A stretch of DNA of 64,000 nt. It comes from Trichobilharzia regenti (lineage: Eukaryota; Platyhelminthes; Trematoda; Strigeidida; Schistosomatidae). Position 1 is the stretch's first letter; the number at the start of each line of letters is the position of its first letter. Position numbers and translations under genes: made by a program. Shown here piece after piece: positions 12,696 through 23,415 of the stretch. Under the pieces are notes generated by a model. The model was not told the origin of the DNA. It did not search any database and saw only the letters and a program-made list of their open reading frames with translations. The stretch spans positions 89,250,984-89,314,983 of the forward strand of contig OX235265.1 in NCBI GenBank assembly GCA_944472135.2, written 5' to 3'.

Positions 12696-14200
12696 TTTCT
12701 AGCACCCTCTATCTGACTGGTTTCAGCGTAAAACTTTGCACCGATGTGCAGCAGTTCGAGTTGCCAAACTTCACTGAGCACACAAATCAAAAGAAGAAAA
12801 TAAAAATAGGTTCAAAAAGAGAGATAATAAACAGAGATACGGGGCAAAAAGAATAGTAATATAGAAGAATCAGATAGTTTTATTGAATCTCATAAATCAC
12901 AAGGATTGGCTGCATCCGCTGCGTCATTGAGACTGATCTTGAGCCATATCACCAGTTGTCTTCGGCCTTCATTGGTTTTTACTGTCTTGAGAACCCCAAT
13001 CAGGAGTCGGTATACACCTCCCTACGTGACTGGCTTAAACTAACTGTTGTGGGTTTCATCGACTGATGAGTCCATGTTTTGGTTTGACCACCACTGGGTG
13101 TTTTCCAACCTGATCCATCCTATGTCAGATAGCACCAACCATCGAAGAAGGAGATGACTGGGGATGTATGCGTAACACATGTCCTAACCATCTCAATCGG
13201 TGTAGCTTCACGGCCTCGTCTATTGATTTCCCCTCCTTACTTAGGACTCGACGCTTGACCTCAATATTGCTCACTGTTACACCACTCGGCACAGGAGATA
13301 GAACGCAGGCAACTATGATCAAAGACAGCTAACCAGCCTTTTCCTGTCTTCCACTCTCAATGACCAGGTCTCACAGCTAGCCATAGGGGAGGATGGAGAG
13401 AACTGCTGAGTAGTACATACGCCCTTTGGTCGATAGCCAGTTAAATATCACGTCTGCGCCAGAGACGGCATAGACTGGCAAATGCGAAACTAGGCTTCTG
13501 TATCCGTGCTGACATTTCGTCGGCGATCAACCCGTTGAGGTTGGCTGATGCAGTGGTCAACACGCTTTACCACTCTAAGTCCTGTAGCATCATCGTACAC
13601 TTGGCGGGAGCGAATCTCATGTCAAACATTCGCAGATTGCAGCTCAAGGTGTTCAGAAGACTGCACCTTGTCAACGTCTTCACCTAGAAGGCCTATACCA
13701 TCTGCATATTCTAAGTCAACGAGATTATTCCCTGATGGTAACAAGTCAATCCTTGAGTCTCTGAAGTCAGTTAGGGTTCATTCCGTTGTTACATCTATAA
13801 TGAAATTGGATAGAAACGGGGACAGTGGGCATCCATGACGGACCCCACTGGTTGTCACCACTTCAAATGACCACTCTCATGAGTTCGAGTAGAGCGCCTT
13901 GATCAGTGCAATGTATTTTCTCGGCATTCCCTTTACAGCCTAGCATCGCCATAGTACCTCTCGGTCGACAGAATCGAATTCCGCCTTTAGGTCAAGAAAT
14001 ATGACGATTGTTGGACACCGACGGTAAGTATGCCTATATTCTAGAATCTGTTGAAGAGTGAAGCGCTCTCTATAGACTTCATGAATTCGACTATAGCTCT
14101 CCAGGGTTCTGTCTGTTTTAGTTTCCCTTCCTCATTCAGCAAAATGCCATAAATCTACTACTCCACTGATTTTAGATTGTCAGTTGACACATTAGAAAAG
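12696..14200 (-). mobile_element. RTE-like LINE family R, degenerate RT plus C-terminus (copy R2)
   Basis: Read on the minus strand, 14100-13790 carries decayed reverse transcriptase blocks (TIVIFLDLKAEFDSVDRE, then SGVRHGCPLSPF near 13850). 13480-13080 carries the C-terminal domain (NIEVKRRVLSKEGKSIDE, LRWLGHVLR), and 13000-12700 the 3' UTR. Stops and frameshifts are scattered through it. It is the longest family R copy upstream of the kinase gene. Confidence 0.8.
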
Positions 14201-14561
14201 TCTGTCTGCATTTTTGTCACCTGCAGCAGTTTTTTTTCACTACCATCTGTAGTCGGTATTCAGTGATACTTGATGAAATTTGGATAGTACTCTTGCTCAT
14301 TTTCATTGATCTACGCAGTTGTCTCACACGTATTATATTTTTGTATCAATCGAAGTAAACTTATTTTCCGTATCGATTTCTAAAGATGAAAGGCCCAGAC
14401 TTTATTTGTTTATGGTAAATTTTAGTATTATGGTATTAAAAAGTGCTTATCCGTTTCATTCTTATTTAGCTGAAACTTTTGTATGTTTTTGTTTTCCTGT
14501 TCAGCCTTGTAAAGTCACCAATTTTAACAACGAAGTCAAGATTTTTTTGTCATTTATTTAA
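14201..14561 (+). promoter_or_regulatory. Sequence upstream of the kinase start, promoter not resolved
   Basis: AT-rich DNA immediately 5' of the proposed ULK3 start codon. Flatworm promoters lack a consensus that I can score, and no upstream non-coding exon or trans-splice acceptor is distinct enough to call. Confidence 0.25.
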
Positions 14562-14642
14562 ATGATCAAAGTACCTGGTTTTACTGTCTCTCATTTACTC
14601 GGACGAGGGACATATGGACTTGTGTATATGGGAAAGAAGTTT
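14562..14642 (+). CDS. ULK3: ULK3-type kinase, exon 1 (start codon and glycine-rich loop)
   Basis: This is the first coding exon of the only host gene I recognise: a Ser/Thr kinase of the ULK3 branch of the Unc-51-like family, known elsewhere for roles in autophagy induction, Hedgehog signalling and the abscission checkpoint. The exon supplies residues 1-27, with the ATP-binding loop GRGTYG at residues 14-19. The ATG at 14562 is chosen because an in-frame stop precedes it and the loop sits at the normal distance from the N-terminus. The donor GTAAGC follows at 14643, phase 0. Exons through 61820 sum to 1479 bases, i.e. 492 codons plus stop. Identity as ULK3 rather than ULK1/2 rests on the short length, the HMDLKPHN catalytic loop (ULK3-like HLDLKPQN) and a C-terminal MIT-like domain. 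Confidence 0.85.
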
Positions 14643-14705
14643 GTAAGCGAGGCTTTTTTCCTTCTTCTTGTATAATCATCTCTTTCTGTTCATCATTTCA
14701 TCAAG

Positions 14706-14843
14706 GGATCATGTAAACTAGTCGCCATAAAGTGTATGATGAAAAGTAGACTAGGCAAACAAGCTCAAGATAATCTAGTCAGTGAAATTTCAATTTTGAA
14801 GACTCTTGAACATCCGCATATTGTTTGTATGCTTGATTTCACA
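14706..14843 (+). CDS. ULK3: ULK3-type kinase, exon 2 (ATP-anchoring lysine, helix C)
   Basis: This exon encodes residues 28-73 in phase 0. It contains VAIK with the ATP-anchoring lysine, and the helix C segment (NLVSEISILKTLEHPHIV) whose Glu would salt-bridge to that lysine. The acceptor CATCAAG precedes 14706 and the donor GTAAGA follows 14843. The intron from exon 1 is only 63 bp, a short 5' intron as is common in schistosome genes, unlike the very large downstream ones. Confidence 0.9.
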
Positions 14844-14887
14844 GTAAGAATCTGTTTGTTGATTGATTAGTCATCATCATTTTGTAG

Positions 14888-15008
14888 TGGGATGCATCTT
14901 ATGTGTACATAATTATGGAATTTTGTGGTGGAGGTGATCTTGGCAGATTTTTAAAGCAGAAACGAAAGCTAGACGAGTTACTTGTACAACACTTTTTACA
15001 ACAATTAG
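14888..15008 (+). CDS. ULK3: ULK3-type kinase, exon 3 (hinge and helix D)
   Basis: Residues 74-113 plus one base. It reads WDASYVYIIMEFCGGGDL, the hinge and the start of the C-lobe, matching the ULK3 pattern of WDS..IYLIMEFCAGGDL. The acceptor TTTGTAG lies before 14888 and the donor GTAAGT after 15008 (phase 1). The intron before it is 44 bp. Confidence 0.9.
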
Positions 15009-15063
15009 GTAAGTCAGTGAGTATAGTTAAATCTGTTAAACCTTAATTCTTGACATTTGTTAG

Positions 15064-15168
15064 CCTTAGCTCTCCAGTATCTAAAAAGCAAGAATATAAT
15101 TCACATGGATCTAAAACCACACAATATTTTACTCACATCATTTAATAATCCAACGTTAAAGCTTGCAG
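15064..15168 (+). CDS. ULK3: ULK3-type kinase, exon 4 (catalytic loop)
   Basis: Residues about 114-148. It contains the catalytic loop HMDLKPHNILL: the Asp is the catalytic base, and the usual HRD arginine is replaced by Met, as in ULK3, where it is Leu. The exon ends in the codon for the DFG aspartate, which is completed by exon 5 over 8 kb away. The acceptor is TTGTTAG and the donor is GTATGT, with phases that match. Confidence 0.9.
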
Positions 15169-15377
15169 GTATGTTCCATCACGTTTTTGGTCGTGTTTTC
15201 TTCTTAAGTTGTGTAATACAAGTTTTGCTGTTTTAGTCCCGTCTAGATGTTGTTCGTCAAAGATTTTGTTTGTTGAATACTGTCTCTTGCTTTTGTGGAT
15301 TTACCACAGGTGAGATTTAGATTATCCAATGGAGTGCCATATCGTTTCCGACGACAGTCGTATTTATACGACAATTG

Positions 15378-15772
15378 TGCGTCGGTGGCACAGTAGTCAT
15401 TTATTTATTTATTTTTCATTACAGCTTGATTCCACACCGTATTTTTTGGTACACGTATGAAATTTTCAGCATGTGATATCGGTAGCCCAAATTTTACAGG
15501 CCGACCATAGATATCAGGTGTGAGTCGGCAGGTGGTTGAACCTTGGACCATGTGCATGGTCGACGAGAGTCTGTGCGTTGGTGGCACAATGGTTAGGACT
15601 GTCGTCGACTATGCACACTGTCCGAGGTTCGACGCCCTGCCGACCCACACCTGATATTTATGGTCGGTCTGTAAAATTTGGGCTACCGATATCACATGCT
15701 GTAAATTCCATACTTGTACCAAAAAATACGGTGTGGAATCAAGCTGTAATAAAAAAATAAATAAAATAAATT
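15378..15772. repeat. SINE-a cluster: one copy interrupted, two copies head to head
   Basis: A tRNA-like head begins at 15378 (GTGCGTCGGTGGCACAGT) and breaks off at about 15396. It is followed by a minus-strand SINE-a copy (about 15570 back to 15410, with its A-rich tail at the left) and then a plus-strand copy (about 15574-15772) ending in AATAAA repeats. The two full copies face each other, giving an inverted repeat with arms of about 160 bp. Tail a is the type ending in ATACGGTGTGGAATCAAGC. Confidence 0.85.
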
Positions 15773-16120
15773 GCTGATTAGTTTTATTGATTTTTTCACA
15801 TGAATGATTGCTGTGAAAACAGCTCTTATGTATTTTCCACTTGTGTGAATGAGTTATGTAATCATATTCAAGTAAAAAAAACAGTAGTAATACAAAGGTT
15901 GCACCCTAATACAGGCTTAAGTGGCACAAAACTGGTGCAGAAATGGGTTTGGAATCTTGTGTATTAGGGTGTGTGAGCTAACGGAATAAAATTTTCTTAA
16001 AAATGAACAAGATTTTATAGAAGTTTCTAAGTAAGGCAAGATGGTGAATACATGTATGCTTATTTTTGCGTAAGTGTATGCGTAATTTGTAAAAAAAATT
16101 AGACGTATATGTACCGAGGA
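15773..16120. other. Unassigned intron sequence
   Basis: AT-rich intron DNA. 15990-16020 has weak similarity to the inverted terminus of the following Penelope-like element, too weak to call. Confidence 0.3.
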
Positions 16121-17801
16121 TTGTATTGAAGATGAAATAAATCTTACGAACGCCTTGCTACAAAATAACTACCCTACCAACTTTGTAAAGAAATATATCC
16201 ACGAAACTACACATAAAACCGAGCGAGACACAGTAAGAAAAAGCTTTACTTAAATGTACAATTCAAAGGCGATATAGCCAGCGACATATTAAACTGCAGA
16301 TTGACAAGATCAATTGAAAGAACTTTTAATGCCGCAAAAATTCATATCCGTTTCTCAACCAAACCGACATTGACACTGTGCATTGAAGATAGATTGCCCA
16401 AAATGGCGACATCAATGTGTATATATAAATTCAACTGCTCCTGTGGAGCTAGTTATATAGGTCGTACCAAGAGGAATTTATCTTTACGCACTCGTGAACA
16501 TATTCCTGTTTGGCTTGGGAAAAAAGCAACCAAATCATTAAATAGTGCAATTCTGTCTCATTTAGTGGAGAGCGAACACAGCACCAAAGTAGATGAGTCA
16601 TTTACAGTTGTGTATCGAGTATCGAGTACCGAACAATCTCCCTAAAGGCACACAATTACGCCTCCTAGCCATAGCTGAGGCTTTAGAGATTAATAGAGAG
16701 AGACCAGACCTATGTGTACAGGAAAAACTTATTCACTCTCTTTGTTTACCTTGGCCCACTATAAGGTCACCAGGATCATAATTTTTCGTGCTATTATTAT
16801 CATTATTACCATTTTGTGATATCATGTCTTTATTATCCATTTCCCCACCCAGTTTATTTCACCTCATTGTTACCCTTAATTTTTGTCAACCTTTATGATT
16901 TTATACTAAGCCTACCAATTCTGTAACATCTTATTACAATTTACAATTTAGCCTCTTTATTTTAGCATTAGACATTATCGGTCAGCCCCCACATTCAGTG
17001 TCCCCTTTGTTAATGTGTGTTTGTATGTATTTTGTGGTTATCGCATTTCTCTCACCCCAGTGACGACACTTGTATTCTGTTGACTATAAAACAACAACAC
17101 CCTATACACAATAAATTGACTATGTTAACTAGTGGACTATCATCTCAACTTACACATGCACCCCAATACAGTCTCTGATATTATTTTCATTTGCCTTTAT
17201 TGGCTGGCTATATGTACTCTATTATTCATGGATTTATAACTAACTGTAGAGCCTGAAGAAGAAGTTATCGAAAACAATTGTTCGCTCAAAATCTTGTTTT
17301 GAAAAAAATTATATTTGTAAAATCTCAGCGAAATTGAAATGAGTAATTCCAACGTTTCCTGAGTTCGGCAATCTGGTTCGAACTTCTTGTGGGAAATTAA
17401 TCGAAATTAACATAACAGAGGTTTATATATAACAGGAAGATCTCTTGTTTTTTTGTCCAATCATGAGTCATAAAACAAGTATCGACAAGTATAGTAAACA
17501 AAACTGTATGAGCTGTGATCAAAACTTGACCTTGATATTACTGTGTTTGCAATTCTTGATATATTTTCTAATGACTAATTGTTTATCTAAGTGATGTAAT
17601 TGAAGTGTAATGCACTTTATCTTAATTTTAATCTCTCATATCCCCTCTCCCCTTATCTATTTGAACATGACCTGGAAAACATTCGCACCTGTCTTTCTGC
17701 ATGACAAATTCAATGTAGTTCATTTGCATATCTGTCTTGTGTCTCCCAATGTAATTTCAAAAGTGTATATGTATCCGTGTATCTAGAGTATTCAGCTGAC
17801 G

Positions 17802-17802
<1 letters not shown>
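16121..17802 (+). mobile_element. Penelope-like element F, GIY-YIG part and 3' region
   Basis: The plus-strand frame 16301-16645 encodes the end of the reverse transcriptase region and the GIY-YIG endonuclease (CIYKFNCSCGASYIGRTKR, LRTREH), continuing in a second frame at 16593-16781 (LRLLAIAEALEI, LCVQEKL). The frameshift coincides with a tandem 7-bp duplication TATCGAG at 16613-16626. The 3' region runs to 17802, where a LINE has inserted; the element resumes at 19118. The GIY-YIG endonuclease is the integration nuclease of Penelope-like elements. The copy is 5'-truncated and dead. Confidence 0.85.
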
Positions 17803-17848
<46 letters not shown>

Positions 17849-19105
17849 CCTTTAATTCCTAGGGGAACATAGGGTTTCAGCTGCGCGTCTCCATTGCGTT
17901 CGGTTTTCTACCAACTTTTTCACCCAGCTCCAAGTCTGTCCACATGCTTTCATCTCCTCTTCACATCACCTCCTCCAAGTCACCCTCGCACTAACGACCA
18001 ACTCGCCGCCTTTCTCTTTCGGGTTTCACTCGAGCAATGGCTTGGCGTGTGATGTCACTTGATGGTTTCCTCAGCGTATGGCCAATCCATCTCCATTTCT
18101 TCCTGCCTATTTGTTTCGCAATCGGTTCCTGCTGGGTTGGTTCGCTCATTGCCAGGGATCCCTGTTGCTGATTTTTTCTGGCCGGCCATCTGATCTTGAG
18201 TATTGAGCAAAGACAACTGCTAATGAAGGTCCGTAGTTTGTTTGAGATGCTCTTTATGACGCACCAAGTCTCCGGTCCGTATAGTGAGTAGCAGTGACTT
18301 CACTTTGGAGTTGAAAATCCGGATCTTATTTTTCACTCTGAGGAGTTCTGTTGACCTCCACACAGATTTGAGAGTGACGAAAGCTTGCCTTATTTTCCGC
18401 CTGTAGTTGAAACGATGCTTCTCAGGTGGGTAGGTAGGTAAAGGAGGCTGCTTCTTTCAGATTCCTTCCATTTATGCTGGTTGATTGTTGTCTGTTGTTG
18501 TTGTTGTTGCTGTTGCCCAGGAATCATCACCTCTGTTTTATCTATGTTCACTTGAAGTTCTATCTTTGATGCTTCTTCTGCCAACTTGTTGCTTTTCACT
18601 TGCATATCTTCCAGTTTGTGGGAAATCAGACATATATCATCGGCGAAGTCCAGATCCTCCAAGATTTTTGTGTGAGTCCATTTTATGCCTGTTTCCTCAT
18701 TGCCCGTCGTCTGTCTCATTATCCAATCTACTGCAATCAGGAAGATCATTGGCGATAGCAGACAGCCTTGCCTCACTCCCGTCCTCACTTCGAAGGATTC
18801 CGTAAGTTTCCCGTTGTAGATTACTTGGCATGCAGCATTGTCGTATAACTGTTGGATGATGTCGATGGGGCCCCGTAGTAGCGAAGTAGTTGCCAGATGA
18901 CCTCTCGATCGACGCTGTCGAAGGCCTTTTCAAAGTCGACGAAGTTGAGATAGAGAGATGACTGTCATTCCAAGCTTTGTTAAATGATGATGCGTAGTGT
19001 GGCAGTTTGATCATTACATGACTTGTTTCTTCTGAATCCAGTCTGTCCCAACCGAAGTTTTCCATCCAGGTTGGCTTGTTTGATTCTCTCAAGGATGATG
19101 CGGCT
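17803..19105 (-). mobile_element. RTE-like LINE family S (copy S1) inserted in Penelope-like element F
   Basis: Minus strand. The tail is (TTA)n at 17803-17847, i.e. (TAA)n in element sense. The coding part 19100-18390 includes reverse transcriptase blocks GVRQGCLLSPMIF near 18780 and DLDFADDICLISH near 18640, followed by a glutamine run and the C-terminal region; stops and frameshifts interrupt it. TTCAGCTGACGA occurs at 17791-17802 and 19106-19117, a perfect 12-bp target duplication. The uninterrupted target is visible in Penelope-like copy H at about 33351-33380, which reads straight through. Confidence 0.92.
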
Positions 19106-19117
19106 TTCAGCTGACGA

Positions 19118-19250
19118 GTTCTATCAAAATTTAATAAATTCATTAAATCATCCTGCTTTATGTAACTTTGTTACCCATTTTAAATTTGTATTGGGAAATA
19201 AATGTTTTTAATTCACATTAGATAGGTTTGTTTAGTATGGTGCACAATTT
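19118..19250 (+). mobile_element. Penelope-like element F, remainder after the LINE
   Basis: This continues the 3' terminal sequence of element F (GTTCTATCAAAATTTAATAA and so on), matching 33365-33430 in copy H. It ends near the conserved TTGGGAAATAAATG segment. Confidence 0.7.
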
Positions 19251-19304
19251 ATTGCTTGTAATCATATCAGTGTATTCAAACGACTTCATAATTTGCTCTA
19301 CATA

Positions 19305-19620
19305 TTTCTTCTCTCTCCCTTTTTGTTTATTTGAATTTTCTATATTTCCAGTATAGGCGTTACATCATTTCGATTGCACGTGTTTGATAGTGATTCGTTG
19401 AACAAAGATTCAGTAATCAACCTCTCCCTCCACTTATCTATATTACTTTTTATAACTGTAGCTCTGCCCCACCTATTGTGTGTTAATCTGCATATGGAAA
19501 AGAGAGGTTAATCTGTGAATCTTTGTTCATAGAATAAACACCAGACACGTGCAATCGAAATTCTACAACGCCTATACTGGATATATAGAAAATTACAATA
19601 AACAACGGGAAGGGGGGAGG
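19305..19620. repeat. Large imperfect inverted repeat made of Penelope-like terminal sequence
   Basis: Left arm 19305-19437 and right arm 19495-19620 are reverse complements with scattered mismatches (for example AGTATAGGCGTT against AACGCCTATACT, and CGATTGCACGTG against CACGTGCAATCG). The sequence matches the terminal region of Penelope-like copies B and C (near 21400 and 58310). Confidence 0.75.
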
Positions 19621-19678
19621 GTTGGTGGAAAAAAATGCATGAAAATCAAATTACGAGGCTGTGTGAATGAATTCCTGG

Positions 19679-19984
19679 TGTGGTGAGAGCAGGCTGCTAG
19701 CCAATTGGTAGACATTAATCTACGTCAATGTCCAGGTCACTAATATTGGCCGTGAGAAAATATGAACAAGGCTGATTCAGCAACAAGTCACAGCAGACTT
19801 AACGTGGGCAAATATGATTCGCAGGTAGATGGCCTCACTTTCCGAGAAACCCGAAAACAACCAATCAGAAGACCATGTTTGTCTACTTGAATAAGCTCTA
19901 ATAATGTACATAAAATACACATAAATACGTACTGATTTCCGTAATAAAACGATCTGTTTCCGGTCCTTGTCTTCTGTTGTTACA
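19679..19984 (+). mobile_element. Solo LTR (family L1), 4-bp target duplication CTGG
   Basis: A 306-bp unit starting TGTGG and ending TTACA, flanked by CTGG at 19675-19678 and 19985-19988. Related units occur at 36768-37122, 59557-60294 and, as a fragment, at 35746-35850. A polyadenylation-like AATAAA at about 19952 sets the orientation as plus. No internal retroelement sequence adjoins it, so it is a solo LTR left by recombination. Confidence 0.75.
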
Positions 19985-19988
19985 CTGG

Positions 19989-20090
19989 GAGAGGAGTCAT
20001 CGGTGAGCACTGGTGAAGAATCCCAAACAAGAACGAAACAGTTGTTCAGTACTCCCTGGTTTCTAGTGGTTCTCTAACTAAAGGCAGTTC
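19989..20090 (+). ncRNA. Hammerhead-type SINE, class 2 (copy H1), degenerate
   Basis: From 20010 it reads CTGGTGA in place of CUGAUGA, then a stem II region and GAAAC at 20035-20039, and then the 3' tail found in the other class 2 copies. Helix I is recognisable as GCACTG. A core A to G change makes cleavage unlikely. The solo LTR 19679-19984 abuts it. Confidence 0.6.
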
Positions 20091-20695
20091 GCGATCAGTC
20101 TTGAAACCAATCAAAAATTTGTAGTCTATACTTTTTTAGTTTCGGATGAAATGCCTTAGTAGTTTGATTGCGCCGATTGCGAGTGATGGAGCAAGTGAAG
20201 TGGGATGATTATCAGCCTTAATACAACAACATCAATGGCTTGGAAATCTAGTCACTTATCCAATATAAAGTTTTCAAGCACCACGTTGTATGTTAGAGGT
20301 GGTGATACTATCCAGTTGCTCAAACTGAATTAGGTGGCGGGGAGGATTTTGGATCTGTGACCCACTACTACTTAAAAGTCATGTATTAAAGTCAGTGAGT
20401 TAAACTGCTACACTTTTCTCTAGCCCTGTGGCTGTTTAAAAGCAACTGAAAGGTAATCCACTCATAATATGAAGTGGAGTAAAAGATAACTGCTTAAAAT
20501 CGAGGTCAACTAAGGTCATATAACACCCTCTTTTTTTTGCAGTATCTTTTCCTATTTCGTGTGGTGCATTTCTTAAAACCTGTGCTGTATAAATTAATAA
20601 ATAAAACGGTACTGACAATGATGATGAATGCTGAACAATGTGTCATTGTTATCCATTCGTTTACACTCTAGTGTGGTAACTAAGTTTTTTTTGTG
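20091..20695. other. Unassigned intron sequence
   Basis: No recognisable gene or repeat family in this part of intron 4. Confidence 0.3.
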
Positions 20696-20699
20696 TGTT

Positions 20700-20948
20700 C
20701 AGTTGATGTACTTTTTCACTGATTTTTTTCATTCCATTTCGTCCCGAATGGAACATTGGGCTTTACACTTGAGCTGTAAAGTTTCAATAGCAGTGGTGTA
20801 TTTTTCTTATGAAGTAAGCTTGCTAGCCCAACCATAGCTCTTTACCAGGGTTACTGCCAATTAAACGAGGTTTAGCAGGGCGTCAACCGGGAATCGAACC
20901 CAAGCCATGTGGGTGTTCGGTGAGCGTTCTACTATAGAACCAACAAAG
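20700..20948 (-). repeat. SINE-b, degenerate copy
   Basis: Minus-strand copy. The 3' end at the left contains the reverse complement of the GGAACATAG-type terminus, followed by the reverse complement of GGTTGGGCTAGCAAGC; a tRNA-like head lies at 20880-20945 with a B box (reverse complement of GGGAATCGAACCC). Confidence 0.75.
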
Positions 20949-20969
20949 GTTACTCACTGATAGGTTCCT

Positions 20970-22750
20970 ATTTCTTCATTATGGATAAGATTTTATTTTG
21001 ATAAATCATACAGTGTTGTACAGTAATATTTACTAATGATGTTTCAGCAACAAATTATTGCCACTCATTATCATATCAAGGCACTCACGCAACTTTCCTG
21101 CTTCGCTTAATATACATGAGTAAAATTGATTAGACAATTGAATAAAATCAATATAAGATGAAGTACATTCGGAAATAATAATAATAGTGTTATCAATCAA
21201 ATACAATCAGATGGGAAATAAGACGAGTGTTTTTATAGTAAAAATAAGTAACTTGTTAGAATGTTATCATGTGAATTGAATACATTTTAGAATTATTTAT
21301 TCTCTAATTTGCAGGTGGTAATAATATCTTCCATAAATATCTCTGGTATTTGCGTTGAGTCATTTCTGTGGTATGTGCTGGGTGTGTAGACTCGATGAAC
21401 CAAGCAGGATTCAGTAATCAATCTCTCTCCCCACCTACCTATCTGTATTACTTTTTAGAATTTTGACTCGCACATTATTGTGTGGTTGTGCTAATGCATA
21501 TAGTGATATTGCTGAGCTTTATTCTAAATTACTTATCTTGTGAGATCAATCATTCTAATCTTAGCTAAATTCTTATGTTCTGATAATCTCACTACTCCTG
21601 ATCTACTGGTTTGACCCATATAGTTGACTTAACTCACAGTTATTGCAAGGTATTTTGAAAATTATATTATTTTGTCTAATTGGGTCAACCCACTGGGTCC
21701 TTTAGCCTACACAGCTTGTCTCCCTGAGTGAGTTTGTAGCTTTGAATGCCACCCTAATTCCTGCTTTGTTGAGAATCTACGTATAGAGGGTCTCAGATGT
21801 CCCCTCCTTTTATGGTATAGCAGTGGATGACTTATATTCTCTCTTATTTATGTTATCATTATTAGTTTAACCATTATTTTTACTTTGCTTTTGACCTTTT
21901 TTGATCTTCCTAATGAATTTTATAGGATAGTTAGTTATTTGACACCAACGCTTCTTCTATCTGTTTTGTTTCGTCATTTAAGTCTTTTCTTGTGCTACTT
22001 AGTGCTATTGCTCGGTTTGTTAGTCACTTAACAAGTAAGCCTACCTTCACAGACAACAGATGAGACGAATTAAAGTCTAAATATCTATTAGGGGAATGCG
22101 TTGGTTTTCTATAAACACAAGTGTGTAGTTTGCCTTCTTCTATTCGTTTTATCTTACAATCAAACATCTCAGCTAATTCTCCTTGTTCATTTTCCGATTC
22201 AAATGTGAATTTTTATTCCCTCTACTGGTGAGTTTATATGTGTCAAGAAGCTAGAGATATGTTCTGTTTTTAACACTGAGTGAAAGTGTCATCCACATAT
22301 CTCCACCATATATTTGGAGTAGGATTAAATGTATTAAGAGCACTATTTTTCCAACCGTCCATAAATATATCCGCTACGATAGGGGATATTGCTACACTTT
22401 CTGTTTGTCTATATATTTTTCCTTGGAATTTAAAGACAGTAGATGTGAAGCATAACTGAATTCCTGAAATAATTTTCTCAGTGGGCAGCCTTGTCCTATG
22501 ACTTAGTTCGAGGTCAGAAGTTAGTTCTCTTTAAACCGATTCTAAGTTCATATTGATTGGTATATTAGTGTAAAAACTAGTTATATAAAAACTAACCATT
22601 TCTTCGTTATTCTCTAAGTGAATGGTATTTAGTTTCCTTTTCATTTCATATGAATTAGTTAGCCTAGAGACATATTAGAGCTAAGTGTTTTGATAATCCA
22701 TAAGTAGGGGTATTTCTGAAATCTACTATTGGTCTTATGGGGTAACCTGG
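20970..22750 (-). mobile_element. Penelope-like element B, RT part and 3' terminus
   Basis: Minus strand. 22440-22270 encodes a Penelope-type reverse transcriptase block (IYRQTESVAISPIVADIF, then WWRYVDDTF). In the equivalent of 59164-58955, 22230-22020 encodes the downstream part (KPTHSPNRYLDF and so on). 21720-20970 is the 3' terminal region, shared almost base for base with copy C at 58640-57885. Frameshifts are present. It is truncated at the 5' side near 22750. Confidence 0.8.
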
Positions 22751-22784
22751 TTTGTGTAATTTAGTAGTACCATATATTCTACTA

Positions 22785-22990
22785 GCATTATTAGTTTTAT
22801 TGGATGGAGGATTTCATCATGAGGTGACATCAGTTAGAGAACCACTGGAAAACCTGGGAGTACCGGAAAGCTGTTTCGTCCTAGTTTGGGACTCTCCATC
22901 AGTACACATCCACCGCCGAAGTTCGAACCCAGGACCTTCTAGTTACAAGGTGAGCTCGTGTAAACCATTAAGCCATTGGGACCCACCCGA
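22785..22990 (-). ncRNA. tRNA-derived hammerhead SINE, class 2 (copy H2)
   Basis: Minus strand. A head with a B box (GTTCGAAC at about 22920-22930) is followed by a hammerhead core from 22902 down to 22871: CTGATGG, stem II AGTCCC/GGAC-type, then GAAAC. The core is near-canonical with one transposed AG. A tail of about 80 bp follows. Class 2 members are, as inferred, pol III type SINEs able to make a small self-cleaving RNA. Confidence 0.7.
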
Positions 22991-23415
22991 TCCAATGGTC
23001 CATGAATTCTAACTTCTGCCAATTCACGACATAGCGTGACCAATTCGCAATGTCTTCTTCGATGAGTTACTGCCTCACCTTCAACCTGCTGTACGCTACT
23101 GGTCATGGCTTCCCACTGGAACCCCAGGTTAACAGCCTGAATAGCACCATTCGCTAGTAAGCATCAGATTAGTTTTCAAGTATCGGTTTTTGTAGGGATT
23201 TAGTTTGATTGGTTGCAGGATTTCATCATGGGCTGATATCAGTTAAAAAACCACTGGCATTAAGTTAAACTATTTAGGTTCCTATTTCTCTTATCTATTT
23301 TGCTTACACATTCTGATAGTTCCAAAATATTAGCTAATCAATTGACAATGTCATATTCATGATGTGTCTGGTGTATTGATTATCTTTTCAATTTTTGTTA
23401 TTTCCTCTAACCAAG
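22991..23415. other. Intron 4 end, with a second fragment of hammerhead-SINE tail
   Basis: 23205-23265 repeats the class 2 SINE tail (GATTTCATCATG, ATATCAGTTA) without the hammerhead. The rest is unassigned. The exon 5 acceptor ends at 23415. Confidence 0.5.

Noticed and set aside
17803..17847. (TTA)n run considered as an independent microsatellite
   Set aside because: It is the 3' tail of LINE S1 and lies exactly at the target-duplication edge.
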